A stretch of 37,297 bases of DNA from Thermoanaerobacterales bacterium UBA4877 (GCA_002399345.1 DHDL01000003.1:11080-48376); one strand, 5' to 3'; shown: positions 16,812 through 25,727, numbered from the stretch's first letter. A program made the numbers and translations. Notes: a model not told the origin generated them from the sequence alone.

Positions 16812-18134
16812 GTGAATCCGTGAAAAAATTTTTTTAAACAGACCGCCTTTATTTTCATCCAGCGTCTCTTTCAGAGTTATATTTTCATTTTTTAAATTTT
16901 GATTTTCAGATTTTAATTTATTAATTTCTGCTAATATATTGCCGTAACTTTTTTTTAACATACTGTACTGCACGTTCATGTCTTTATAAGATACCTCCAG
17001 CTTACGCATATTTTTAATGAGATCGCTGTTTTTATTCTTTTGTTTCTCCAGCTTGTCACTCATTTGATCGATATACTGCTGTATTTGATTTATATAAAAG
17101 GTAAAATAACTGAATCCCGAGCTGCGCGAGTTAAAGATGTCATCTATCAAAATAAGATAATATGGGTTCTCAGTATAACAAAAAGCATGTATGCGGTTTA
17201 GGTAGGGTTGTTTAAGCGAAATAAAACAATACGTGGATAGTTTATCAATCTCTGAAGAAATTTTAAATGGATTAGACCATGTTTCTCCATTGTCGGCTGA
17301 AAGACTTGTGTATATAAACCCATTGCCAAACCATGTGGCCCAAAGATTTCCCTTTATATAGAAGATACTGGGCAGCTCTATTTTGCCAGAAAACAGTATA
17401 TTATCCTGTATACTTTCACCCGGCTGGTTTCCCGATGTTTTCCTGGTATAATGGAGTCTGTCATCAGCGGAATAAATGATATGTATATTGTTATATTTGC
17501 TATCCACATTAATAAAAAAATTATTGGCATCCACATTACTTATAAAACTTGGTTTTGACCATGTATCATAAATATAACTAAAGTTAAGACACTTAAGCTT
17601 TCCGTTGTCATTATATATACCGTGCAGGCCTGATGGACTCTTGTTAAATTGATACAATAAAGTGTTTTCACTTTTAACGATGATGTTTGTTAACCACTTG
17701 TTCTTGTTCCAGAAGTGGTGTACTAAAAAATAGCCCTTGTCATTTAAGTTTTCATAGAATATATGTATGCGGCCATGGTCAAGTAAAATGTTTGGTTTAT
17801 GGATACTGCCTGTTATGGAGTTTTTCATAAGCGGGCTTGCGGTCCATTTATCACCATTCCAAATCATGAGATTCAACTTATTGTTTGTATCTTTATATAA
17901 GAGATAAATATAATCTCCTTCGATATCTACAGAAAAATCTTCTGTTCCGTTTTCTACAAGATTATCCGGGGATGATTCCTCCGCACTGTCTGTTTTTATA
18001 ACACAGTTTATACCTTTGCCCGATGCATAATAAAAGTATCGGCGAGTTCCGCTGGGGTCTTCTGTCACATAGGAATATCTACTTATTAACATTAAATCAC
18101 CGCCTTTTATTACAATATATGCAGATAAGGACAT
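16806..18134 (-). CDS. Sialidase-like beta-propeller protein with C-terminal coiled coil
   Basis: A 442-residue protein of unknown function. Residues about 15-325 look like a beta propeller of the BNR/sialidase fold: repeated aromatic-rich blades and an Asp-box SADNGETWSNP near residue 280. Residues about 335-425 form a long heptad coiled coil (KLEVSYKDMNVQYSMLKK, then INKLKSENQNLKNENITLKE), ending in a short amphipathic GGLFKKIFSRIHL tail. There is no signal peptide. The ATG at 18134 is preceded by GGAGG at an eight-base spacing; ATG 18092 is a weaker alternative. It is divergent from the coat-like protein gene, with 81 bases between them, which suggests a shared role, perhaps on the spore surface. 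Confidence 0.65.
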   Translation of the reverse strand: MSLSAYIVIKGGDLMLISRYSYVTEDPSGTRRYFYYASGKGINCVIKTDSAEESSPDNLVENGTEDFSVDIEGDYIYLLYKDTNNKLNLMIWNGDKWTASPLMKNSITGSIHKPNILLDHGRIHIFYENLNDKGYFLVHHFWNKNKWLTNIIVKSENTLLYQFNKSPSGLHGIYNDNGKLKCLNFSYIYDTWSKPSFISNVDANNFFINVDSKYNNIHIIYSADDRLHYTRKTSGNQPGESIQDNILFSGKIELPSIFYIKGNLWATWFGNGFIYTSLSADNGETWSNPFKISSEIDKLSTYCFISLKQPYLNRIHAFCYTENPYYLILIDDIFNSRSSGFSYFTFYINQIQQYIDQMSDKLEKQKNKNSDLIKNMRKLEVSYKDMNVQYSMLKKSYGNILAEINKLKSENQNLKNENITLKETLDENKGGLFKKIFSRIHL

Positions 18135-18156
18135 TTATTGAACCTCCGGATGGTAA

Positions 18157-18183
18157 CACAAAAGACTTTAGGTGCGTATATTA
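18157..18183 (+). promoter_or_regulatory. Candidate late mother-cell (sigma-K-like) promoter
   Basis: An AC dinucleotide (18158-18159) is followed after 15 bases by CGTATATTA (18175-18183), close to the sigma-K pattern AC-N15/16-CATANNNTA with one mismatch in the -10. It lies 32 bases before the coat-like gene. The motif is short and could be chance. Confidence 0.3.
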
Positions 18184-18215
18184 AAATAGAAATATAGTTA
18201 AGGAGGTTTGAGGAT

Positions 18216-18911
18216 ATGGCCTTTGCAAAAAAGCAGATTGGACAGTATCAGATAGTTCCCGGGCCTATTGAAGCCGGAAATGTACCGGATCCCACCGAAA
18301 TTGCCTGTATAATAACGGATAAAGTATACGATGCATGTTCGCAGAGGGTATGTATTGATACAATACCGCCTGTTGAATTTACTCCTTCTGTAACAACACC
18401 TATCGAATTTGAAGGATGCCAGGATTTTGCAATTACGGTGCCGGATGGATTTACAGTGACACCTATTACCGATAGGGAAGGTTTTGCCAGAGTAAGAGGC
18501 ACATTTGATGTGGCATTCAATGCGGTATTAAGAAGCACCGAGACCAATGAGACACAGTTGGTCCCGATTACGACAAGTTTTGATAAGGATGTGGTTTTGT
18601 ATGTACCGCAGCCTGATCCGGAAAACATAAGGTTTGAAGCCATAGGTGAATGCTTATTCGGGAGGGTGAATGCGGAGCCGGATAACTATACACTTGATGT
18701 GATTGCAGGAGTATATGTCGTGCTGAAGGCAGCTATATCGGTACAGCTGCTGGTGCCTGCATATGGATTCTGCCCCACACCGCCGGAGTGTGAAGAATTC
18801 CCTACAAATGTATGTGAGGATTTTATGTCTAGTCCATTCCCTGATTTCTTCCCACCACAGCTTTTTGATATCAATCCGCCCTATGATTCAGACGGACCGG
18901 ATTGCAAGTAA
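18216..18911 (+). CDS. Cysteine-containing spore-coat-like protein
   Basis: A 231-residue protein with no signal peptide. It contains KVYDACSQRVCIDTIPPVEF near residue 36, similar to the KV(Y/F)-D-x-C-x(4)-C segment found in clostridial spore-coat or exosporium proteins, then beta-rich sequence (FARVRGTFDVAFNAVLRS, VVLYVPQP) and a Pro/Asp/Phe-rich tail with several cysteines (FCPTPPECEEFP, VCEDF). I recognise the style but not a named family. GGAGG is nine bases before the ATG. The glycosyltransferase gene starts 39 bases downstream, and the propeller gene is divergent, so the three may form one spore-surface cluster. Confidence 0.55.
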   Translation: MAFAKKQIGQYQIVPGPIEAGNVPDPTEIACIITDKVYDACSQRVCIDTIPPVEFTPSVTTPIEFEGCQDFAITVPDGFTVTPITDREGFARVRGTFDVAFNAVLRSTETNETQLVPITTSFDKDVVLYVPQPDPENIRFEAIGECLFGRVNAEPDNYTLDVIAGVYVVLKAAISVQLLVPAYGFCPTPPECEEFPTNVCEDFMSSPFPDFFPPQLFDINPPYDSDGPDCK

Positions 18912-18950
18912 TAAAATAACCGTCAACTGAAATGTTGCTGGTTGATTTTT

Positions 18951-20042
18951 ATGAGATTCCTTCTGATAACATCTATTGACATGGAGAGGTCGCTTACACA
19001 GCGGCCTCATTATCTGGCCGATTATCTGCAGAATAAGGGGCTTCTCCATGTATTATCTACAAAATATGGTCAAAAGGTGGGGCATAGGGAAATAAAATAT
19101 AATGGGAAATATATAAACATGGCTATTGAGTGCCGATTTATGGATCTGTTTAATGAAAACTTTTTATATGACAGAATACCGCCGGGTGGTTTCTATGATG
19201 CTGTTATATGTGAAGGGCCTTGGGCGGGGCTTTTGGGCATTAAACTTAAAGAACACGGCCGAACCGGGCTTTTTGTATATGAAGATATAGATTATTTTCC
19301 TGCTTTTTATGAGTATGATTTTATATATGAAAAAATAAGGAGTATGGAAGACCGCTGTATGTCAAAAGCGGACCTTATTTTTACAGTCAGCAAAACGTTA
19401 AAGAAACTACGAGATTCCTATATAGACAGCAATAAAATATTTGTAAGTCCCAACGGTGTCGAAGAGATAAATACACCGCAAAAGAACGTATATAAAAATA
19501 TTGTATATGCGGGAACATTGGATGACTGGTCAGGTATGGACTTGGTTTTGAAGGCTTACAGCAGAATGGCCGAGATCGAAAGGGAAAGTAAACTTTTTAT
19601 CTATGGAAGCGGGAAAAAAGCAAATGAATACAAGAAAATGATAAGGGAACTTAATATTTCAGAACGGGCATTTATAATGGGCAAGATTCCTCACCGGCAG
19701 CTCCTTGATGTATATAGCCGTTCGTTTGTCGGTGTGTGCATGCTTAAGCCTGTCGAGGTGGTAAGATATTGTTTTCCTATAAAACTCACCGAGTATATGG
19801 CAGCCGGGCTTCCTGTGATTGCTACAAAATGTGGTGATATGGCGGATATAGTCAGCGAATCGGGCTGCGGCATATCGGTAGAATACGGAGAAAATGAAAT
19901 AAAAAATGCACTGCTGCATCTTATTAGTATGAGCAAAGAAGAAAGACATATGATGCAGGAAAATGGTATGAGCTATGCCGGAAAATTTAAATGGGAGGAT
20001 ATATTGAAGAGCGAGCTTAAAATCATTCAAGCTCGTCTATAG
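18951..20042 (+). CDS. Glycosyltransferase, GT4-like
   Basis: A GT-B-fold glycosyltransferase of 363 residues. The N-terminal domain begins MRFLLITSIDMERSLTQRPHYLA, and the C-terminal nucleotide-sugar domain has IVYAGTLDDWSGMDLVLKAY and CFPIKLTEYMAAGLPVIATKCGD, the end of a GT4-type E-x7-E region. The donor and acceptor are unknown; given the neighbouring coat-like gene, spore-surface glycosylation is possible. ATG 18951 gives the typical start; TTG 18942 is an alternative, and neither has a good ribosome site, so translation may depend on coupling. The 3' end overlaps the convergent PHP gene by 20 bases. Confidence 0.82.
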   Translation: MRFLLITSIDMERSLTQRPHYLADYLQNKGLLHVLSTKYGQKVGHREIKYNGKYINMAIECRFMDLFNENFLYDRIPPGGFYDAVICEGPWAGLLGIKLKEHGRTGLFVYEDIDYFPAFYEYDFIYEKIRSMEDRCMSKADLIFTVSKTLKKLRDSYIDSNKIFVSPNGVEEINTPQKNVYKNIVYAGTLDDWSGMDLVLKAYSRMAEIERESKLFIYGSGKKANEYKKMIRELNISERAFIMGKIPHRQLLDVYSRSFVGVCMLKPVEVVRYCFPIKLTEYMAAGLPVIATKCGDMADIVSESGCGISVEYGENEIKNALLHLISMSKEERHMMQENGMSYAGKFKWEDILKSELKIIQARL

Positions 20043-20832
20043 GTATAAAATAGGGCTGCCTATTTTTATATCCTGTTATATGAGTAAAACCGCACTCAGA
20101 CAAGATATTTATGTATTTACCTCTTTCAATGGCGAACTGCTCCGAGGTATGGGCATCAGAACCAAGGGTTAATTTTTTGCCACCCAACTTTACATATTGT
20201 TTAAGTATTTCCTCTGAAGGTTGTATATTTCCAATACCAAACCTTCCTGCGGCAATATTCGCTTCCAGGCTTTTGTTTTTCCTTATGAGCGTTTTTAATA
20301 TTTTATTTATAGTATCCGAGTAATCGTTAAGCTTAAGGTCTTTATCATCGTACCTGCAGTATCTTCTTATTACATCAAGGTGACCCAGGCTGTCGAAATT
20401 ATCAAACCGTGATATACACCTGTACACCTCATTAAGGTATTCGGTAAAAGCATCTTTTTTACTTTTGTTTTTATAAAACTGTTTTCCAAACAAGTCTATC
20501 TTATTTACATAATGTATAGATCCCAGTATGAAATCAAAATCTTTATCTCTTAATAATTTTTCTATCTCATCCAATAAATGGGATTGGAGACCTATTTCTA
20601 ATCCCTTTCTCATATTTATTTTATCACCGTATAACTTTTTACAACGATTGTATTCCTTAGAGTATTCATCATAATTAAGATCAAAATCAAAGGATTTACC
20701 CGACGGATTCATGTCCCAATGATCTGTAATACAGATTTCCTTTAAACCCATATCAATTGCCTGTTTACAGACCCCGTCCATAGTTTGCCTTGCATCCTTA
20801 GAAAATTTAGTATGTATGTGATAGTCAATCAA
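20023..20832 (-). CDS. PHP-domain phosphatase, histidinol-phosphatase (HisJ) family
   Basis: A 269-residue metal-dependent phosphoesterase. PHP motifs are visible: HIH (residues 5-7), ITDHWDM, GSIHYV, SLGHLDVIRR and GSDAHTSE. This family includes HisJ-type histidinol phosphatases, which dephosphorylate histidinol phosphate in histidine synthesis, but many members have other substrates and no other his gene is nearby. The start is TTG 20832, with GGAGG seven bases upstream. The gene is tail to tail with the glycosyltransferase and shares its last 20 bases. Confidence 0.85.
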   Translation of the reverse strand: MIDYHIHTKFSKDARQTMDGVCKQAIDMGLKEICITDHWDMNPSGKSFDFDLNYDEYSKEYNRCKKLYGDKINMRKGLEIGLQSHLLDEIEKLLRDKDFDFILGSIHYVNKIDLFGKQFYKNKSKKDAFTEYLNEVYRCISRFDNFDSLGHLDVIRRYCRYDDKDLKLNDYSDTINKILKTLIRKNKSLEANIAAGRFGIGNIQPSEEILKQYVKLGGKKLTLGSDAHTSEQFAIERGKYINILSECGFTHITGYKNRQPYFIPIDELE

Positions 20833-20988
20833 GATATCGCCTCCTACAATATAGTAGCATATATAAGATAGAATTTCACCTGCTCACTATTATAGTTATT
20901 CCTATATAAAATTTCATATATAAGCTTTTAATGGGGTTAAACTATGTTAAAATATACTTAGTGTGTTTTATGATACGGGGTGGAAAAA

Positions 20989-21168
20989 ATGGCATATAAA
21001 ATTATGTCGGAGGAATGTATAGGGTGTGGCGCATGTGAACAGGAATGTCCACAAGGTGCTATTTCAGTCGGTGATGATTTTGTATATGTTATTGATCCAA
21101 AAAAATGTACAGAGGATGCGGCTTGCGCTAGCGTGTGCCCGGTTGACTGCATAGAACTAGACAATTAA
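20989..21168 (+). CDS. Small ferredoxin with an Asp in the second cluster motif
   Basis: A 59-residue bacterial-type ferredoxin. The first motif is intact: C10-x2-C13-x2-C16-x3-C20-P. The second reads C40-x2-D43-x2-C46-x3-C50-P, with Asp in place of the second Cys, plus an extra Cys at 54 (CPVDC). In other ferredoxins CxxDxxCxxxCP sites hold a [4Fe-4S] cluster with an Asp ligand or a [3Fe-4S] cluster. It is a soluble low-potential electron carrier; the partner is unknown. GGGGTGG sits five bases before ATG 20989; GTG 20980 lies inside that ribosome site. Two terminators follow, so it is monocistronic. Confidence 0.93.
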   Translation: MAYKIMSEECIGCGACEQECPQGAISVGDDFVYVIDPKKCTEDAACASVCPVDCIELDN

Positions 21169-21226
21169 GATGGAGCCATCTTGTTTTTTAAGACAAACCG
21201 GCATGAGGTAGTTTGTCTTTAAAAAA
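21167..21226 (+). terminator. Two tandem terminators after the ferredoxin gene
   Basis: First stem: AAGATGG (21167-21173) with CCATCTT (21176-21182), followed by GTTTTTT. Second stem: AAGACAAAC (21190-21198) with GTTTGTCTT (21211-21219), which can be extended by pairing the first T run with the A run at 21221-21227. The two could be alternatives. Confidence 0.75.
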
Positions 21227-21293
21227 ATACATATAGTTGAAATTTATGTTTTAGGATATTTTAAAAATCGTATAAAAAGGGGCAAAAGAAGTT

Positions 21294-22676
21294 ATGGTTT
21301 TTAGTAGTTTGACTTTCTTATTTTTATTTTTTCCGATTGCTCTTATTGCCTATTATTTAGCAGCCGATAATATTAAAAACTATATATTATTGATTATAAG
21401 TTTGCTATTTTATGCTTGGGGAGAACCAAGATATATATTTTTAATGATATTCTCTATAGTTGTGAATTATTTTCTCGGGCTCAAAGTGGATATCGATTCA
21501 AAAACGAACAGGAAAATGTGGTTTACCATTTCTATCATATTTAATTTAGTGCTGCTCATAATCTTCAAATATGCAGATTTTCTATTTGGTATAAAGGGCA
21601 TTAAACTACCCTTGGGAATTTCTTTTTATACATTCCAAGTAATGAGTTATGTGATAGATGTTTACAATGGTGATGTGCGTGCTCAAACAAGGTTTCATGA
21701 TTTAGCATTGTATATAAGTTTATTTCCACAGCTTATAGCCGGTCCCATAGTAAGGTATCAAACCGTAGAAAGGCAGATTGACTGCCGTGAGCACTCAATG
21801 GATAAATTCGCAGTGGGTGTAAAACGGTTTGTAATTGGATTATCTAAAAAGGTGATTTTAGCTAACCAGTTGGCTGTGGTTGCAGACGGGGTATTCGCAA
21901 AAGATATATCTGAGCTCGCTGTGCTTGAATCATGGACCGGGATTATAAGTTATGCACTGCAGATCTATTTTGACTTCAGCGGCTACAGTGATATGGCCAT
22001 AGGACTGGGAAAGATGTTTGGTTTTGATTTCCCGGAGAATTTTAATTACCCTTATATATCCCAATCGGTCTCCGAGTTTTGGAGGAGATGGCATATATCA
22101 TTAGGGAGCTGGTTTAGGGATTATGTCTATATACCGCTCGGAGGAAACAGGGTTTCAAAGTTAAAGCTATATCGGAACATATTTATAGTATGGTCTTTAA
22201 CAGGGTTATGGCATGGAGCCAGCTGGAAGTTTGTACTCTGGGGGCTTTATTATGGCCTTTTCATTTGTCTGGAAAAATATATTACTAAAGATTTGCTGCA
22301 AAGGCTGCCTAATGCAGTAAGACATATTTATTTACTTATTATCATGCTTATAGGATGGGTCTTCTTTAGAACAGACAATATAAGCTGGGGGTTGGGCTTT
22401 GTTAAGGTGATGATGGGTATTGGCGCTAATCCCATAATAAATAATAATGTTTTAGTTTATTTGAATGACTATTGGTATATTATAGCTGCATCAATAATTT
22501 TATCAACACCCATAATCGAAAAACTGAGAAACATTTCTATAAATATTAACCCGACAGTATTTAAGGTAAACTTGTGGTCTGTAATGCATGGCTTAATACT
22601 TATTGTTTGTATGATTATGGTGATTGTTCTGCTAAACAGTTACAGCTATAATCCCTTTCTATACTTTAGGTTTTAG
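21294..22676 (+). CDS. MBOAT family O-acyltransferase (AlgI/DltB-like)
   Basis: A 460-residue polytopic membrane protein that passes an acyl (usually acetyl) group to an extracellular polymer. Family motifs are present: SVSEFWRRWHISLGSWFRDYVYIPLGGNR (H267) and LTGLWHGASWKFVLWG, where H307 is the likely catalytic His; about ten hydrophobic helices are visible. It starts VFSSLTFLFLFFPIAL, as AlgI-type proteins do. A partner with a DHHW/AlgX-type domain starts 21 bases downstream, so the two form an acetylation module. The polymer is unknown (wall polysaccharide, exopolysaccharide or spore glycan). The ribosome site AAAAAGGGG is 11 bases from the ATG. Confidence 0.92.
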   Translation: MVFSSLTFLFLFFPIALIAYYLAADNIKNYILLIISLLFYAWGEPRYIFLMIFSIVVNYFLGLKVDIDSKTNRKMWFTISIIFNLVLLIIFKYADFLFGIKGIKLPLGISFYTFQVMSYVIDVYNGDVRAQTRFHDLALYISLFPQLIAGPIVRYQTVERQIDCREHSMDKFAVGVKRFVIGLSKKVILANQLAVVADGVFAKDISELAVLESWTGIISYALQIYFDFSGYSDMAIGLGKMFGFDFPENFNYPYISQSVSEFWRRWHISLGSWFRDYVYIPLGGNRVSKLKLYRNIFIVWSLTGLWHGASWKFVLWGLYYGLFICLEKYITKDLLQRLPNAVRHIYLLIIMLIGWVFFRTDNISWGLGFVKVMMGIGANPIINNNVLVYLNDYWYIIAASIILSTPIIEKLRNISININPTVFKVNLWSVMHGLILIVCMIMVIVLLNSYSYNPFLYFRF

Positions 22677-22697
22677 ACATAAATTGGGGGCTTCGAT

Positions 22698-23936
22698 ATG
22701 ACTGCAGATAGCAAAAACAGATTGGGAGCTTATAAAAATAAAAGGGAAAAATATATAGTGGTACCATTTTTGATAATTATATTCGGTTTTTTTATGCTTA
22801 ATATAATTATGCCAGATAAAACAGTGAGCGTATCAGAAAACAGGACTTTAGAAAAGAAACCAACCATTCAGGATATAAAAAACGGTACCTTTGCCTCTAA
22901 GTTTGATAAGTATTATTCGGATCACTTTGTGTTTAGAGATAAAATCTTGCGTACGGATAGGATGTTTGAAGCATTATTAGGTAAAAGTGAGGTCGGAAAT
23001 TATTATCTTACTAAGGATAATTGGATTTTAGGTAAGTTTCCCAAAATCTTAACCAATTCAAAGCTGGAGGAATATGCAGGGGCCATCAATGAATTAGCAA
23101 ATATCAGCCATGACGCAGGAAAAGATGTATACTTTACATTAACCCCACACAAAACCAACATGCTTAAACATCTGTACCCCAAATTTGTTGATAATAAGGA
23201 AAGTATTGATATAAATAAGCAGTCCTTTGCATCACACTTAAATCAAAATAATATAACGGTTCTAGATTTGGATGAAGATATGGAAAATAAGTTCAGTAGT
23301 AAGGAACGAGAAAGATTATATTTTAAAACAGATCATCATTGGAATGGAACGGGAGCCTTTGAAGGGTTTAAATTAATGGCTGACAAGATGGAACTTGGGC
23401 TTACTGATAAGCAGCTTACGGCACACTTTAATAAATATAAGACCGTGAAGTGTGAAGAGAAAAATTTTATCGGCAGATATAACAGCAATATTAATATGAT
23501 TGTTAATGAGAAAGAATACCCAGAATTTGTATACATGGAAAACCAACCATACGAATATTTTCATAGTGACGGCAAAACGGAGACCAAAATTAAAGAGGAG
23601 GATATCTTTGCTATATCCAGGGATAAGAAGGAGTGGAGCTATGGCGGCGCATATATAGACGGTGACAAGTGCAACATCCTTAAAATCAGGAATAAAAATG
23701 CACTGACAGATAAAAAAATACTTGTATTCAGAGACTCTTACGAGGCGCCTACTACATTAATGTTTGCCGATCTCTTCAGTGAGGTTGAAATTGTGGATCC
23801 CAGGAATATACAAAACATTGATATGAGTTATAAAGAAATGATAGAAAACAGTGATGCCGACATAGTGATGTTTATGTACAACAGCTCTGGCTTTGATGAC
23901 ATGATTGATGCAATGATTGATAAAGGCATTAAGTAA
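22698..23936 (+). CDS. DHHW/AlgX-like extracellular O-acetyltransferase partner
   Basis: A 412-residue membrane-anchored protein: one transmembrane segment at about 20-40, then an extracytoplasmic SGNH-like domain of the AlgJ/AlgX (DHHW) group. The family motif TDHHWNGTGAF has D212-H213-H214-W215, and a later RDSY (D346-S347) could hold the nucleophilic Ser. Such proteins take an acetyl group relayed by the MBOAT protein and place it on a polysaccharide. The gene is 21 bases downstream of the MBOAT gene, with GGGGGC before the start, so the two are very likely cotranscribed. Confidence 0.88.
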   Translation: MTADSKNRLGAYKNKREKYIVVPFLIIIFGFFMLNIIMPDKTVSVSENRTLEKKPTIQDIKNGTFASKFDKYYSDHFVFRDKILRTDRMFEALLGKSEVGNYYLTKDNWILGKFPKILTNSKLEEYAGAINELANISHDAGKDVYFTLTPHKTNMLKHLYPKFVDNKESIDINKQSFASHLNQNNITVLDLDEDMENKFSSKERERLYFKTDHHWNGTGAFEGFKLMADKMELGLTDKQLTAHFNKYKTVKCEEKNFIGRYNSNINMIVNEKEYPEFVYMENQPYEYFHSDGKTETKIKEEDIFAISRDKKEWSYGGAYIDGDKCNILKIRNKNALTDKKILVFRDSYEAPTTLMFADLFSEVEIVDPRNIQNIDMSYKEMIENSDADIVMFMYNSSGFDDMIDAMIDKGIK

Positions 23937-23998
23937 GTATCCTTAATATACGGCCGAAGCGGTGCTGCTTATAATCAGACACTGCCCCGGATACCTAT
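23936..23998. terminator. Possible weak terminator between convergent genes
   Basis: GTATCC near 23937 can pair with GGATAC near 23988, enclosing a second stem (GCGGTG with CACTGC). There is no strong T run, so the call is tentative. Confidence 0.3.
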
Positions 23999-24005
23999 TT
24001 GCAGT

Positions 24006-25256
24006 TTATCTTAGAACATCCTCAGAATATTTGTTGCCGGCATTCCACAGCAGATATCCATTTATTCCGTTATTTTTAAGTGCCTTAATCTGTTTTAATA
24101 CATCCTGTCCTGAATATCTGGGCTGCCCAAGGCTGAAATCCTGAATCCATGGCCTTATTACCGCGCTTTTTTTGATATTTTTATCTTTCTTTAAAGCATC
24201 CTTAACAGCACCGTCCACCACCTCATAGGGGTGTGCGTTTGGATTACTAAACCCATAATTGCCAGCAGTGTAGTGGGAAGGATATATCATAGGGCTAATG
24301 TATTCCACTTCCGGTGATATCTTTTTCCATGATTGTCCAATATCCATGTCATCACTTACGCTTGTTGTAAGGCCGAACACGTCGGCTGATATGATGACGT
24401 TATAATCCTTTAATTGCTCCCTGGCATAAGTTAGAAAATCAGCTATGCAGTCCTCTTTGGATTTGCGGTCTTTGCCGGGGAAAAATGCCTCTGCATCTAC
24501 ACGTGCACCATTTTCTGGAAAACGTACGTAATCAAATTGGATTTCTTTAAAGCCGTTTAAAGCCGCCTCTTTAGCAACAGCTATGTCATAATCCCATACT
24601 CGTTTGTCATAAGGGTTAACCCATGAGATGCCCTTATGGTCACGCCATATGCCGCCTGTTTTTTTCTGTATAGATAGATCGGACCGGTGCGCGGACAGGT
24701 TTCTGTCTTTGAATGTGACTATTCTCGCAATGGGGTATATATTATGACCGTCAAGGTTATTCATAAATGAATGTATATCCTTTATACGTACATCACTATT
24801 AGCCCCCACATCATTTATAATCTGTATATTGCTTTTATAGGTCATCAGGCCGTTATCATCCTTTACATCTATGACCATTGTATTTAATTCGGAGCTATCG
24901 AGCAGGTCTACCAGATGATTAAAGTGATCGGTGCTGCCTGCCATGTTACCGGTAACATAAATGCCTTTAACTTCAGGCGGTTCAGGCTTATGAGGTTTAC
25001 ATACAGGGAGAGGTACATAATATTCCTTTAACTCCTCTTTTAATTTTTTGTCTTTTTCTGCCCACTTTTTATTTTGCCGTATGGTTTTATCCCTTTCTGC
25101 CTTGCGCATAGCAAGTTTTTCCTGTAAAAGTTCATCAGCTTTTGTCTGTCTTTGTATAGATGCTATTGTTTGTGTACTTCCTGTGTATACCAGTGATATC
25201 GCTGTAACGATTATCAAGGATAATAAAAAAACGCTTATTATGTCTGCTTTTTTCAC
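24006..25256 (-). CDS. Putative glycoside hydrolase, DUF4015 family
   Basis: A 416-residue protein with an N-terminal membrane anchor or signal (about 8-28), a Lys/Glu-rich coiled stretch (about 30-80), and a TIM-barrel-like DUF4015 domain from about 95 to the end. Conserved-looking segments are GIYVTGNMAG, VIDVKDDNG, GFKEIQFDYVRFPENG, IISADVFGL, YISPMIYPSHY and GINGYLLWNAGNKY. Relatives are annotated as glycosyl hydrolases of unknown substrate. It starts at GTG 25256, with GGGGG eight bases upstream. It is convergent with the acylation pair; a joint role in surface polysaccharide metabolism is possible but not shown. Confidence 0.85.
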   Translation of the reverse strand: MKKADIISVFLLSLIIVTAISLVYTGSTQTIASIQRQTKADELLQEKLAMRKAERDKTIRQNKKWAEKDKKLKEELKEYYVPLPVCKPHKPEPPEVKGIYVTGNMAGSTDHFNHLVDLLDSSELNTMVIDVKDDNGLMTYKSNIQIINDVGANSDVRIKDIHSFMNNLDGHNIYPIARIVTFKDRNLSAHRSDLSIQKKTGGIWRDHKGISWVNPYDKRVWDYDIAVAKEAALNGFKEIQFDYVRFPENGARVDAEAFFPGKDRKSKEDCIADFLTYAREQLKDYNVIISADVFGLTTSVSDDMDIGQSWKKISPEVEYISPMIYPSHYTAGNYGFSNPNAHPYEVVDGAVKDALKKDKNIKKSAVIRPWIQDFSLGQPRYSGQDVLKQIKALKNNGINGYLLWNAGNKYSEDVLR

Positions 25257-25360
25257 TTATGTATCCCCCTTATCTGCTTATATATCTATTGTATAGGAAA
25301 ACAAGATGTAAAAAAAGTTAAATCTTGTTTAAATAGCTGGTAATTTATGCATAATTAAAG

Positions 25361-25366
25361 TATAAT
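25361..25366 (+). promoter_or_regulatory. Candidate -10 box for darA
   Basis: A perfect TATAAT sits 31 bases before the darA start; the -35 candidate TGGTAA (25338-25343, 17-base spacer) is weak. Confidence 0.4.
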
Positions 25367-25397
25367 TTATGTGAAGGATGAAAGGAGTATCATGATT

Positions 25398-25727
25398 ATG
25401 AAACTATTAATAGCGATTGTACAGGATGAAGATGCAGGTGAGCTTATGCAGGAGTTTACCAAACATAAATTTCAATTTACTAAGTTAGCAACAACCGGAG
25501 GATTTTTGAGGGCAGGTAATACGACTCTTATTATGGGGATGGAAGACAAACGCTTAAATGAATGCATAAATTGTATAGACGACATATGCAAGAGCAGGAA
25601 GCAAATGATAACACCCCCTATCATGGGAGGAGCTGGCGAGGTATACCTGCCGTCTTACCCTATAGAAATAACCATAGGTGGAGCAACGGTATTTGTTATG
25701 AACATGGAGCAGTGTTTAAAAATATAG
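25398..25727 (+). CDS. darA: Cyclic-di-AMP-binding PII-like protein DarA (YaaQ/PstA family)
   Basis: A 109-residue PII-like trimeric receptor for cyclic di-AMP, the same length as in Bacillus. The family motif TTGGFLRAGNTTLIMG begins near residue 32, and the later GGAGEVYLPSYPIEITIGGATVF segment matches the family. Its downstream target is unknown. ATG 25398 lies ten bases after GGAG and gives the usual MKLLIAIVQDEDA start; ATG 25392 (four bases after) is possible too. The gene stands alone between its own promoter and a good terminator. Confidence 0.93.
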   Translation: MKLLIAIVQDEDAGELMQEFTKHKFQFTKLATTGGFLRAGNTTLIMGMEDKRLNECINCIDDICKSRKQMITPPIMGGAGEVYLPSYPIEITIGGATVFVMNMEQCLKI

